This document shows positions 8,988 through 16,392 of a stretch of DNA of 64,000 nt, one piece after another. This DNA is from Methylobacterium sp. Leaf118. GTDB lineage: Bacteria > Pseudomonadota > Alphaproteobacteria > Rhizobiales > Beijerinckiaceae. Under the pieces are notes generated by a model. It was not told where the DNA came from. It did not search any database and saw only the letters and a program-made list of their open reading frames with translations. Where the stretch lies: contig NZ_CAKLBV010000014.1 in assembly GCF_920984675.1 (NCBI RefSeq), positions 1 to 64,000 of the forward strand, written 5' to 3'. The first letter of the stretch is position 1. The number at the start of each line of letters is the position of its first letter. A program made the position numbers and the translations under genes.

Positions 8988-9077
8988 GGAAGGGTGGCCG
9001 AGTGGTTTAAGGCAGCGGTCTTGAAAACCGCCGTGGGGGCAACTCCACCGTGGGTTCGAATCCCACCCCTTCCGCCA
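8988..9077 (+). tRNA. tRNA-Ser(TGA), intact, prophage attachment gene
   Basis: Acceptor stem GGAAGGG pairs with CCCTTCC before discriminator G and encoded CCA (9075-9077). Anticodon stem gcggt/accgc encloses cttgaaa with anticodon TGA at 9022-9024. A long variable arm (gtgggggcaactccac) and the T-loop gggttcgaatccc complete a class II serine tRNA. It serves as the right scar of the older island and as the insertion site of the large prophage to its right. Confidence 0.95.
9040..9077. other. Candidate attL of the large prophage (tRNA-Ser 3' end)
   Basis: The integrase gene starts 165 bases right of the tRNA and points away from it, the usual arrangement for prophages that recombine in the 3' part of a tRNA gene. 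The core would be a stretch of the T-arm and acceptor end. The matching attR is not visible up to 64000. Confidence 0.45.
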
Positions 9078-9204
9078 GCGAAAAATGCGATAGTGTCCGA
9101 TATTTTCCACGGGTGTGTGCGCATCGACCTTGCTCCTGAGACAGGACACGCCCTAACCGTCCAATGGCGTCCTAACCCGAGAGCGCCTTGTCGCGTGTCG
9201 CGGT

Positions 9205-9241
9205 GGGGATGGCGGTGGGGACGATTGTGGGGCTGGTGGGG
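9205..9241 (+). promoter_or_regulatory. G-quadruplex-type motif before the integrase start
   Basis: Four GGGG runs (9205-9208, 9217-9220, 9229-9232, 9238-9241) separated by 8, 8 and 5 bases end directly against the likely integrase ATG at 9242. If it folds it would mask the ribosome-binding region. Confidence 0.45.
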
Positions 9242-10462
9242 ATGGCGAATGCAATCAATCGCCTGACGGCTCGCAAGGTGCAGTCGCTGACCACTCCGGG
9301 CCGACACGCCGACGGCGGCGGGCTCTATCTCAACATCAGCCCTAGCGGCGCGAAAAGCTGGGTCATGCTCTTCCGTATGGGTGGGAAGCGCCACGAGATG
9401 GGGCTCGGCGCTATCAACTCCGTCCCCCTCACGGCCGCCCGAGATCTGGCGAGCGCGGCCCGGCAGAAGATCGCGTCTGGCACGAACCCTCTCACCGAGA
9501 AGAGAGAGGCGTCCCCACCACCCATCCCCACCAAGGCGGTCACCTTTGGTGAGGTGGCGCAGACCTACATGGCCGATCAGGAGGTGGGGTGGAAGAACGA
9601 GGCGCACCGCAAGCAGTGGCGCCAGACCTTGGAGGTGCAGGCCGCCGCGATCTGGCCGATGCCGGTCGCACAGATCTCCACTAACGACGTGCTCGACGTG
9701 CTGCGACCGATATGGGCAACGAAGAGCGAGACGGCTCGGCGCATCCGAGGGCGGATTGAGCGTGTCCTCGACGCTGCCCGAACCAGCGGGCATCGAAGCG
9801 GCGAGAACCCGGCCCGCTGGCGCGGGCACCTCGATACGATCCTGCCCCGGGTCAAGAAGCTCAAGCGCGGCCATCACGCCGCGATGCCGCGGACGAAGCT
9901 GCCCGGCTTCTACCGATACCTGTGCCACCGTCCCGAGCTGAGTGCCCTTGCCCTCAGGCTGACGATCCTCACGGCGGCCCGCACGGGCGAAACCCGCGGG
10001 ATGACCTGGAACGAAATCGACATGGCTGAAGCCCTGTGGACTGTTCCGGGCGAGCGGATGAAGGGCGGGCGCGAACACCGCGTGCCTTTGACGGCAGAGA
10101 CGATCACCATCCTTGAGGAGGCGCGAGCCATCGCGCCGGGACCGTGCAATCTGGTGTTCCCTTCGACCAAGCTGGCGAAGCTCAGCGACATGGTGTTCCT
10201 GATGCTCCTGCGCCGGGGGAAGATGGGCGACTTCACGACCCACGGCTTTCGCTCCACCTTCCGCGATTGGGTGGACGAAGAGACCGACTTCCCAGGGGAC
10301 GTTGCCGAGGCCGCCTTGGCCCACCTCGTCGGAGATGAGACGGAGCGAGCGTATCGGCGCGGCGATGCCCTGGCGAAGCGGCGTCATTTGATGGAGGCCT
10401 GGGCGAACTTCGTGTGCGGCGTCAGCGGCGCCGAGCGCAACACACGCAGCAACTCTTCATGA
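9242..10462 (+). CDS. int: Prophage integrase, tyrosine recombinase of the P4/DUF4102 type
   Basis: 406 residues from ATG 9242 (MANAINRLTARKVQSL is the family-typical start; a TTG at 9188 would add 18 residues). N-terminal arm-binding DUF4102 domain with GRHADGGGLYLNISPSGAKS, a central SAM-like core-binding domain (about residues 105-190), and a catalytic domain with R in TAARTGETRG, HGFRSTFRDW (H-x-x-R), H in LAHLVG and the nucleophile Y in ERAYRR. Catalyses integration at, and excision from, the adjacent tRNA-Ser. Its 3' end overlaps the end of the convergent excisionase gene by 79 bases. Confidence 0.93.
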   Translation: MANAINRLTARKVQSLTTPGRHADGGGLYLNISPSGAKSWVMLFRMGGKRHEMGLGAINSVPLTAARDLASAARQKIASGTNPLTEKREASPPPIPTKAVTFGEVAQTYMADQEVGWKNEAHRKQWRQTLEVQAAAIWPMPVAQISTNDVLDVLRPIWATKSETARRIRGRIERVLDAARTSGHRSGENPARWRGHLDTILPRVKKLKRGHHAAMPRTKLPGFYRYLCHRPELSALALRLTILTAARTGETRGMTWNEIDMAEALWTVPGERMKGGREHRVPLTAETITILEEARAIAPGPCNLVFPSTKLAKLSDMVFLMLLRRGKMGDFTTHGFRSTFRDWVDEETDFPGDVAEAALAHLVGDETERAYRRGDALAKRRHLMEAWANFVCGVSGAERNTRSNSS

Positions 10463-10659
10463 GCGATGAGCGTGGCGCCGCCGAGATGCCGTGCCTCAAG
10501 ATCTCCGTCGGCCATCATCTTGTAGATGGTGGAGCGGCTGACGCCGAGGACGTGCGCCGCGTCTCCCGGTCGATAGGCGATCGGCGTGAGCGCGTGCTTG
10601 ATCTCGCGGCCCGGCTTGCGGGCGGACGAAGAGCTGCCAGCGGTCTGTTCGTCGAGCAT
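10384..10659 (-). CDS. xis: Excisionase-like MerR/AlpA-type HTH protein
   Basis: 91 residues from the ATG at 10659, preceded by the strong RBS ggaaggaggg; an in-frame ATG 24 bases upstream lies inside this RBS region. The segment YRPGDAAHVLGVSRSTIYKM then LEARHLGGATLIAHEEL is a winged-helix excisionase/DNA-binding fold that binds att DNA and steers recombination toward excision. It is the last gene of the leftward early operon and ends inside the 3' end of the integrase gene, so int and xis are on opposite transcripts. Confidence 0.75.
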   Translation of the reverse strand: MLDEQTAGSSSSARKPGREIKHALTPIAYRPGDAAHVLGVSRSTIYKMMADGDLEARHLGGATLIAHEELLRVLRSAPLTPHTKFAQASIK

Positions 10660-10675
10660 GGTCCCTCCTTCCTCC

Positions 10676-11221
10676 CTACCCATCCGCTCCCTCCCGCCCG
10701 CTTTGGGCCGTGTCCGTAAGGGCGGAGCGGCCGGGTTCGTCTCCCTCCTGTGCGGGGCGGAGGGGAAGGGGCCTCGGCCGCCCGTTCTCTCCGAAGGTCA
10801 CGCCGCATCTTTCGGCCCAGGCGATGTATTCAGCCTCGCGCTCGGGGCTGTAGAAGCCTTGGTCGGACACCTCCTCCCAAATCTTCCGCATCGTGCCGAG
10901 CCTGTTGCTGAGGATGCGAGCGTGCCGAACCGGCTCTCGCGTGCCGAGGCCCGGTATTGTCTTCCATTCGTAGTATCCCGGCATCCCTATGGCGTGGTCA
11001 TACCGGATCGCCATGCTCATCAGCAGGCCGGGCGGCGGCTCGGAAGGCCGCGCCCCGTCCTCGCGGTCCTTCGACCGGAGGGCGGCGATCTCGGCCTCAA
11101 TGACCTCGACCGCATGCCGGGCCTTCGCAGCCCGCAGGCTGATCGTGCCGTTGTTGGCCTCGTGTGGCTTCAGGTAAGCCAGGGCGTCGGATAGGCTCGC
11201 GATCTCCTGATCATGCGTCAT
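10676..11221 (-). CDS. Hypothetical prophage protein (181 aa)
   Basis: Start at ATG 11221 (MTHDQEIASLSDALAYLKPH); the longer upstream frame overlaps the preceding gene. An N-terminal helical part (SLRAAKARHAVEVIEAEIAA) is followed by MSMAIRYDHAIGMPGYYEWK and ERCGVTFGENGRPRP. I do not recognise a family. Overlaps the stop of the upstream gene by 11 bases, consistent with translational coupling in the early operon. Confidence 0.65.
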   Translation of the reverse strand: MTHDQEIASLSDALAYLKPHEANNGTISLRAAKARHAVEVIEAEIAALRSKDREDGARPSEPPPGLLMSMAIRYDHAIGMPGYYEWKTIPGLGTREPVRHARILSNRLGTMRKIWEEVSDQGFYSPEREAEYIAWAERCGVTFGENGRPRPLPLRPAQEGDEPGRSALTDTAQSGREGADG

Positions 11222-11585
11222 GGCGGGCTCCTTCGGTCTGGGCGATGAGGGCCGCTGCGTACTTTTCAGAACGGTGATGCGCGCCCGCCCGGCAGGCCGC
11301 GTAGGATGCACAGACCCGGTTGTGCTCCCCGTCCTTGCGGTGAACGCAGTAGAAGAACCCTACCGCATGGAGGTTGTTGAGCCGGATACTGTCGGCGTAA
11401 CTCACACCGACACCCTGCGGGTCGTTGGTGCGGAACAAGCACTCACCGCAGCCTTTCAGCCAAGGGCGCCCGTCCGGCGCCGGGTTCACTATGGCGGCCT
11501 CGATGTCTGGGAGCGGCGGGTAGAACTCATCACGCAGCGGCTCGCCATCCGCGGTCATGGGCCTGCGCGCAAGATCAGCGGCCAT
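11211..11585 (-). CDS. Hypothetical cysteine-containing prophage protein (124 aa)
   Basis: Contains GCGECLFRTNDPQGVG and FYCVHRKDGEHNRVCASYAA, a spacing of cysteines and histidines that could bind zinc or an iron-sulfur cluster. No family recognised. Overlaps both neighbours by 11 bases. Confidence 0.65.
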   Translation of the reverse strand: MAADLARRPMTADGEPLRDEFYPPLPDIEAAIVNPAPDGRPWLKGCGECLFRTNDPQGVGVSYADSIRLNNLHAVGFFYCVHRKDGEHNRVCASYAACRAGAHHRSEKYAAALIAQTEGARHDA

Positions 11586-11802
11586 GGTCAGGGCCCTTCG
11601 CTGGGCCGAATTCTTGATCGAGGATGCCCCGAACGAGGTCGACGATCATCTCGCCTTGAGGGTCCGACTTGCGCGTTTCGCTGAGCCCCAGGCTGAGGCC
11701 AGCGATCAGCGTGCCCGCCTTGGCACCTTCGCAGAGCCGACGCGTCAGCATCCGCACCAGTTCGTCCGCAATATCCTGGGCTTCACGCTCTCGGTCATTC
11801 AT
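11575..11802 (-). CDS. Hypothetical prophage protein (75 aa)
   Basis: Small, mostly helical and charged (MNDREREAQDIADELVRMLT). No recognised domain. Its ATG overlaps the end of the upstream gene by 8 bases. Confidence 0.6.
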   Translation of the reverse strand: MNDREREAQDIADELVRMLTRRLCEGAKAGTLIAGLSLGLSETRKSDPQGEMIVDLVRGILDQEFGPAKGPDHGR

Positions 11803-12376
11803 GGGTCATGTCCTTCTCTGCGAGGGCGGAAGAGCGCGTCTCGCCCTCCTGCTCGGGCTGGGCGAGGGCGGCGCGGACAGCAGCTTTCCCGGCAGCCAGC
11901 CGGGTCATGTAGTCGGGATCGCCGAGTTCATGGCCGAGCGCTTCCGCGGCTGCGACACACAGGTCACACGCGTCCAGCCGTGCCCCCATATCGTTGGGGT
12001 CAGGATCGAAGCTCAGCCCCTCGCCGGCCGCGAAGTCCACGAACGGCAGCAGCAGGACCAGAGCCCTCTCATTCCGCTCGACCCTCGCCCTCAGCGCCTC
12101 GACCTCGGCGGAGAGGGCGTCGAGCGCGGTTTCGGCGGCTGCAAGGCGGTCGGCTGTCTCAAGCTCTGCGCCCACATGAGGGCAGAGCATCGCGTCATCG
12201 GCCCGGTCGCAGCCGGGAAAGCCTGACGCGCACTTCGACCACTCCTCGCGGGGCAGCTTGCAGTAGGCGCATGGGCTGCTGCTATTCGCGAGGCTGGCGC
12301 GGAGGATGGTGTTCTCGCGCGATGCTTCAGCCAACGCCTCCCGCAGCGCCTGCGCCTCGGTGGTGGGGGCGGTCAT
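11795..12376 (-). CDS. Hypothetical coiled-coil prophage protein with cysteine cluster (193 aa)
   Basis: Start chosen at ATG 12376 (MTAPTTEAQALREALAEASR), which overlaps the stop of the upstream gene as ATGA. N-terminal coiled coil, a CAYCKLPREEW segment with further cysteines at CDRADDAMLC (possible zinc site), then a second coiled coil (ETALDALSAEVEALRARVER). Unknown function. Confidence 0.6.
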   Translation of the reverse strand: MTAPTTEAQALREALAEASRENTILRASLANSSSPCAYCKLPREEWSKCASGFPGCDRADDAMLCPHVGAELETADRLAAAETALDALSAEVEALRARVERNERALVLLLPFVDFAAGEGLSFDPDPNDMGARLDACDLCVAAAEALGHELGDPDYMTRLAAGKAAVRAALAQPEQEGETRSSALAEKDMTHE

Positions 12377-12564
12377 CGGCAGGGCTCCGTTCGCGAGGGC
12401 TTGATCTCGCGCCAGAAGATGGGCGCGAGCGCTATCGGCCACGCCAGGGCGAGGATTGGCGCGCCGCCTGCGGGCGTGACGACGCCCGGCTGAGCGAAAA
12501 GCGCGCAGTGATACAGAGCGGCCAACAGGTAGGCTGCCGCGAAGCCTTGAGCGAAGCGTCCCAC
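12373..12564 (-). CDS. Small membrane protein (63 aa), GTG start
   Basis: Reads MGRFAQGFAAAYLLAALYHC then VTPAGGAPILALAWPIALAP: two hydrophobic segments. The GTG start lies inside a 34-bp sequence (12542-12575) that recurs exactly at 14126-14159, where it also begins a small frame with MGRFAQG. ATGA overlap with the downstream gene. Confidence 0.5.
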   Translation of the reverse strand: MGRFAQGFAAAYLLAALYHCALFAQPGVVTPAGGAPILALAWPIALAPIFWREIKPSRTEPCR

Positions 12565-12575
12565 GGCTCAGGCCT
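12542..12575. repeat. 34-bp direct repeat, copy 1
   Basis: Identical to 14126-14159 (starts aagccttgagcgaagcgtcc). It sits directly after the stop of one gene and encodes the start of the next small one, in the reverse orientation. Confidence 0.9.
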
Positions 12576-12853
12576 TACCTGTTAGGGCCTAGACCAGCGG
12601 ATCGCTCCGGCTGGTCCGAGGCGCCGGTTTCGGATGTTGTCAGCTTTTGCCGCCTGTCAGGCAGTGGCATCCAGCACTCGATCTCTTCGTCGTGGATCAC
12701 GTGCCACTGGTGGCCGTCATGGACATACCAGCCCCGATGCTCGCTGACGTGCGAGCGAAGCGAGAACCACTGCGCGATGTACATGCCGTAGCGGGTCTGG
12801 ATGATGACTTCCTCGTTGTGAGGAGCCGTTGAGGGATCGTTCCAAGAATACAT
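12575..12853 (-). CDS. DUF551-like prophage protein (92 aa)
   Basis: MYSWNDPSTAPHNEEVIIQT, RGWYVHDGHQWHVIHDEEIE and CWMPLPDRR follow the pattern of the DUF551 family (tryptophan-rich, ending in a WMPLP box) common in phage early regions. Function unknown. Ends at the 34-bp repeat. Confidence 0.6.
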   Translation of the reverse strand: MYSWNDPSTAPHNEEVIIQTRYGMYIAQWFSLRSHVSEHRGWYVHDGHQWHVIHDEEIECWMPLPDRRQKLTTSETGASDQPERSAGLGPNR

Positions 12854-12854
12854 G

Positions 12855-13586
12855 TCAGACCTCGCCGATCCGGCCTGGGCGTGCGATGTGATCGGCGCGC
12901 TGGATCGCGGCCTTCATCGCGTCGAAGGTGCGCTCCTCACGATCCGGGTCATCCGGCTCAAGATCGCCGAGCACGTAATCGAAGGTCGCCAAAGCCTCCG
13001 AGATGCGCTCGGACTGGAAGAGTTCAGCGGCTTCTTCGTCCTTGGATGGCGGCCACCGAGGTGTGCCGCGAAGAGCGGTTTCCAGGCGCCGCAGATCGCC
13101 AACCGTGAGAGCGGACCTCCAGTCGCCAAACAGGCTTTCGCGCACGGGCTCATCGTCATGAAGGTCGTGAGCAAGGCCGAATTCCATGTCCGCAATACAG
13201 GCCCGAAGTACCGCAGCGGCGGCCTCGCGTAGCTTGCCGTCTCCCAAGGCTTGCCGCAGACGAGCCTCCGGAAGGCATTGCCTCCAAATATCTTCTGGCA
13301 ATCGCGATCCCGTAGGATCGGCCGAACCAACCTTCTCGGCAGCAATAGACCGGGCTATAGCTTCTATGTTTTTCGATATAGCAATGCTCGCGCTCTCGCC
13401 CTTGGCGCGGATAGCTGCTGCGATCTCGACTGCTACCTTGTTCTGGCGTTCGGTGCGCTCCCGGATCACCTGCGGCGTGCTCGACAGGGCCTCGCACCGC
13501 CAGCATTCTGCTATGCGAGCGCAGTCCTCGTAGGCGTCCGTCGAGATGCTGACGAACAGAGTCGCGTGGGTCGGGGTCTCGGCCAT
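12855..13586 (-). CDS. Hypothetical prophage protein (243 aa)
   Basis: Acidic, helical protein (MAETPTHATLFVSISTDAYE at the start, GDLRRLETALRGTPRWPPSK later). No domain recognised. The stretch 13200-13500 is less GC-rich than its neighbours, suggesting separate acquisition. Two bases separate it from the neighbours on each side. Confidence 0.65.
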   Translation of the reverse strand: MAETPTHATLFVSISTDAYEDCARIAECWRCEALSSTPQVIRERTERQNKVAVEIAAAIRAKGESASIAISKNIEAIARSIAAEKVGSADPTGSRLPEDIWRQCLPEARLRQALGDGKLREAAAAVLRACIADMEFGLAHDLHDDEPVRESLFGDWRSALTVGDLRRLETALRGTPRWPPSKDEEAAELFQSERISEALATFDYVLGDLEPDDPDREERTFDAMKAAIQRADHIARPGRIGEV

Positions 13587-13588
13587 CG

Positions 13589-14020
13589 TCAGTACTCCGG
13601 GTAGAGGGCCGCCCGCATCATGCGGTCGGCGTTTTCCAGGCGGGAAGCGCGGTCGAGGATGTCGTTCTTGGTCGGCATCTCGGAGAGCGCTCGTCCCTCC
13701 GGCGCGTGGTCGGCGAGGAAGCGCAGCATCTCGGCTGTGGACTTATCGGCGTTCCCTCCAAGGGCGCAGTGCCTGCCGTTCCGCATTGCGATCGTCAGCG
13801 TATCGACGCGGGCGGACAGGACGGCTTTCTCTGCTTCGACCCGCTCAGCGACGCGCCGCCAAGAGCCCGCTTCCTCCTGCAAGCGAGCGATGTGGTCCTC
13901 GTAGACTGCGAGGACGCGGGCCGGATCGATGTGACCGCTGGGCGGAATGACGCCGCTGCCGCCGGTAGGCGGAGTAGGGCGCCCTTCTGGCTGATGCTTA
14001 GGTTGATGGCCGTGTGTCAT
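13589..14020 (-). CDS. Hypothetical coiled-coil prophage protein (143 aa)
   Basis: Start at ATG 14020 (MTHGHQPKHQPEGRPTPPTG); the frame is open further upstream but that part overlaps another small gene. Coiled coil at EEAGSWRRVAERVEAEKAVL. Unknown role; member of the early operon. Confidence 0.6.
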   Translation of the reverse strand: MTHGHQPKHQPEGRPTPPTGGSGVIPPSGHIDPARVLAVYEDHIARLQEEAGSWRRVAERVEAEKAVLSARVDTLTIAMRNGRHCALGGNADKSTAEMLRFLADHAPEGRALSEMPTKNDILDRASRLENADRMMRAALYPEY

Positions 14021-14148
14021 AGCTGGCGCCCTCCATTGAAGAGCGCCTGAGCGCTCAGGCTTGCCGACAGGTCGTATGAAAACCCTCCCGCCGACGAACA
14101 GCGGACAGTCAAGGGCGAAGCTGCCAAGCCTTGAGCGAAGCGTCCCAC
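14017..14148 (-). CDS. Possible 43-aa microprotein starting in the 34-bp repeat
   Basis: GTG start at 14148, 3 bases after the stop of the gene upstream; stop overlaps the next ATG as ATGA (14020-14017). Reads MGRFAQGLAASPLTVRCSSA then GGFSYDLSASLSAQ. Its first seven residues are identical to those of the 63-aa membrane protein at 12373-12564 because both starts lie in the same 34-bp repeat. May be a decayed duplicate rather than a functional gene. Confidence 0.35.
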   Translation of the reverse strand: MGRFAQGLAASPLTVRCSSAGGFSYDLSASLSAQALFNGGRQL

Positions 14149-14159
14149 GGCTCAGGCCT
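14126..14159. repeat. 34-bp direct repeat, copy 2
   Basis: Exact copy of 12542-12575, 1.58 kb away, again at a gene boundary and again covering a GTG start followed by GGACGCTTCGCTCAAGG. Confidence 0.9.
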
Positions 14160-15195
14160 CCCCAGCAGGGGGAGGAGCGGGCGGATCGCCGGGCGAGAAT
14201 GCGAGCCACGTCCATGCGTCCATACCGGTCAGCGTAATCGGCTCTAGGTGCCCCCACTCGTTGGTGATGCAAGCGATGTCGTAGGTTGCGGAGGTCTCGC
14301 ACCACGTCAGAAGCCACCTCTCCCCAAATTCTGCATCGGAGATCGGCAGCCCGTCGCGGACGGTCCAGCGCCACCCGCCCGGATGCTCGCCGGCTGGCGC
14401 GGGGGCGGCGTTCAGCAGATCCACGAGCCGGGCGGCTTGCTCCTCAGTTGGCATCGTGAAGAGCGGTTCGTCGCCCTCGTAGACATGGCGCGGCACCTTC
14501 CGCCCGACGCGGAAGCGACCCCCCGCATCCCGTCCCCTGTCCGCCGTAGGGGCGGGGGAGGCTTCGAGGAAAGACGCGAACCGCGCGACAAGCTCGGGCT
14601 CCATCGCACGCAGGAGCATCCAGTCGTCTGACGTCATAGCAAGGAGTTCGTCGAGGCTGGCCCGGATGTGCGGAGGCAAGGGTTTTTTCTCCCCCCGCCC
14701 GTCCGCTCTCGTCTCGCCGCCGCGCTGCCCGGCCAGATGGGCGGCGAGGAGGGTGCGGACGGCAATCCTCGCCGTGTCGATGAGCATCTGCCCGCCGAGC
14801 GTGTCCTCGTCCTTACGCAGGCGCTCTAGCCACGCATCCGCTGCGAAGAGGGCGTCGTCCGATGGGCGACCCGCCCGCACCTCCTCCGGCACGCCCGGAT
14901 TGGTGGCCGGGGTGGAGGGCTTTCGCCCGACGATCGTGCCCGTGCTCAAGATGCTCGTCAGCTTCTCGGCGATGCGCCGCGCGACGATCTCGGCCGAACG
15001 CCCTCCGCCAATAAGGATGCGGCACTCGGGCTCATCCGCGCCGTTGGGCCACCGACCAACGAACCACTCCGTGGTCTTCTGCGCCATCGGGTCGATGCGG
15101 GGATCGCTGTCGCAGTCATCCTCCGGCCACGCGGACCAGAGAGCAGCCGTCCTCGTCTCAGCGCCAAGCGCGCCCTGGTGGTCGTGGTCGATCAT
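14152..15195 (-). CDS. Hypothetical prophage protein (347 aa)
   Basis: Start at ATG 15195, overlapping the upstream stop as ATGA. Mixed composition: a helical middle (ADAWLERLRKDEDTLGGQML), a region rich in W/D near ELLAMTSDDWMLLRAMEPEL, and a C-terminal segment GHLEPITLTGMDAWTWLAFS. No catalytic motif recognised. The largest protein of the distal early operon. Confidence 0.65.
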   Translation of the reverse strand: MIDHDHQGALGAETRTAALWSAWPEDDCDSDPRIDPMAQKTTEWFVGRWPNGADEPECRILIGGGRSAEIVARRIAEKLTSILSTGTIVGRKPSTPATNPGVPEEVRAGRPSDDALFAADAWLERLRKDEDTLGGQMLIDTARIAVRTLLAAHLAGQRGGETRADGRGEKKPLPPHIRASLDELLAMTSDDWMLLRAMEPELVARFASFLEASPAPTADRGRDAGGRFRVGRKVPRHVYEGDEPLFTMPTEEQAARLVDLLNAAPAPAGEHPGGWRWTVRDGLPISDAEFGERWLLTWCETSATYDIACITNEWGHLEPITLTGMDAWTWLAFSPGDPPAPPPAGEA

Positions 15196-15473
15196 ACCTG
15201 CCTCCAATCGAACCGCTCCCGCGCTTCAAAGACTTGATGCGTCCACTCATCTTCGGGCGTGCAGGCATCCATCTCGTTCAAGATGTCGCCCAATTGATCC
15301 ATCAGATCGGATGTTCTTTCGCCGACTTGGTTGAGTATCAAGTTGAAGGCGCCGGCTCGATGTATCCCCTCATAGTGATCGTGGACCTTGGCGATTGCCC
15401 TCGCGAGGTGCGCGACAGCCCTGCATTGATCTACAACCTGCCTGCGTTTGGCAGCTAGAACCTCGTCGCTCAT
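15192..15473 (-). CDS. Hypothetical helical prophage protein (93 aa)
   Basis: Start at ATG 15473 (MSDEVLAAKRRQVVDQCRAV) behind an aggagcg RBS; a longer frame upstream overlaps other genes. Helical, ends TPEDEWTHQVFEARERFDWR. No family recognised. Confidence 0.6.
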   Translation of the reverse strand: MSDEVLAAKRRQVVDQCRAVAHLARAIAKVHDHYEGIHRAGAFNLILNQVGERTSDLMDQLGDILNEMDACTPEDEWTHQVFEARERFDWRQV

Positions 15474-15475
15474 CG

Positions 15476-15601
15476 TCACGCGCTCCTCTCGTGCTGTTCT
15501 GGGGATGCGTCCCGGCCTGGGGCGTCCGGGGCGATGCGCGGCGCCGATCGGGGCGCGGGGGTGGGGATCGCGGTACGGGTGACGTCGAGGGCGCCGGTCA
15601 T
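15476..15601 (-). CDS. Possible 41-aa microprotein
   Basis: ATG at 15601 overlaps the upstream stop as ATGA, and the stop lies 2 bases before the next ATG. Proline/arginine-rich (MTGALDVTRTAIPTPAPRSA). The exact fit between two genes supports translation; function unknown. Confidence 0.4.
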   Translation of the reverse strand: MTGALDVTRTAIPTPAPRSAPRIAPDAPGRDASPEQHERSA

Positions 15602-15909
15602 GCCCGGGACTCCTCAAGGAGGCGGCGACAGTGACGGGCGGCGTCGAACTCGTCAGAGAGCCGGGCGACATCGGCATAGTCCGACACCAGATCGGCGCGG
15701 CGGACCCACGAAGGGATCGGGATTGACCCCGGGGGCGGGACGCGGTTCGGCTTCTTGGCGCTCAAGATCGGGTGGTCGGCCCGGTGATGACGCACGACCC
15801 GTTCGACGGTTGAGCGCGTGACGCCGTGAAGGGCGGCCGTCTGGGTCTGGCTCTTGCCCGTGAGTAGGGTCGCGAGGATGCTGTCGCGATCGGCTGAGGG
15901 AGTTGCCAT
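15598..15909 (-). CDS. HTH-type prophage protein (103 aa)
   Basis: The N-terminal half reads ILATLLTGKSQTQTAALHGV then TRSTVERVVRHHR, a resolvase-like helix-turn-helix. The C-terminal half is charged and helical. Directly downstream of the DnaA-like gene; probably a regulator or DNA-binding partner. Confidence 0.6.
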   Translation of the reverse strand: MATPSADRDSILATLLTGKSQTQTAALHGVTRSTVERVVRHHRADHPILSAKKPNRVPPPGSIPIPSWVRRADLVSDYADVARLSDEFDAARHCRRLLEESRA

Positions 15910-15910
15910 G

Positions 15911-16390
15911 TCAGGGGCCTCCCGTCGGCTTGCCGGACGAGGCCGGGGGCTGGGGCACGCCGACCCGCTCCATCTTGCGGATGGCGTGCAGGATGGTGGT
16001 GTGGTCTCGATCGCCGAAGCGTCGGCCGATTTCGGGCAGGCTCATGAGGGGCTTGAGCCGATGCACCGCGTCGATGCAGGCCCAGCGGGCGGCGACAATG
16101 CGGGCGCTGCGGCGCGGGCCGACGACTTCGGCATAGGAAACGTCGAACGCGGAGGCGACCTCGGCAATCACGGCCTTGATGGGGGTTTCGCTGGTGAGGG
16201 GCCCGCGTTCCTTCTTCTCTTCCGGTCCTGGCCCGGAAGGCGCCGGGAGCGGCAGATTGGGCACGGCGGCAGCGCGTGCTCCGGAAGCGGCCATAGCCGC
16301 GTCGCCCTGGCGCTTGAGCGCTGCGCGGACGCGGGCCTGCGCTTCGGAGAGGCTGTGAGGATCGGTGACGGGGACGTAGTCGGTCCGCAT
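15911..16390 (-). CDS. DnaA domain-IV-like DNA-binding protein (159 aa)
   Basis: The C-terminal 70 residues contain PRRSARIVAARWACIDAVHR, MSLPEIGRRFGDRDHTTILH and AIRKME, the complete DnaA domain IV with its DHTTxLHA signature that contacts DnaA boxes. The AAA+ ATPase domain is absent; the N-terminus is low-complexity. A protein of this type could bind DnaA boxes at the host or phage origin, either recruiting or blocking initiation (inference). Confidence 0.78.
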   Translation of the reverse strand: MRTDYVPVTDPHSLSEAQARVRAALKRQGDAAMAASGARAAAVPNLPLPAPSGPGPEEKKERGPLTSETPIKAVIAEVASAFDVSYAEVVGPRRSARIVAARWACIDAVHRLKPLMSLPEIGRRFGDRDHTTILHAIRKMERVGVPQPPASSGKPTGGP

Positions 16391-16392
16391 GG

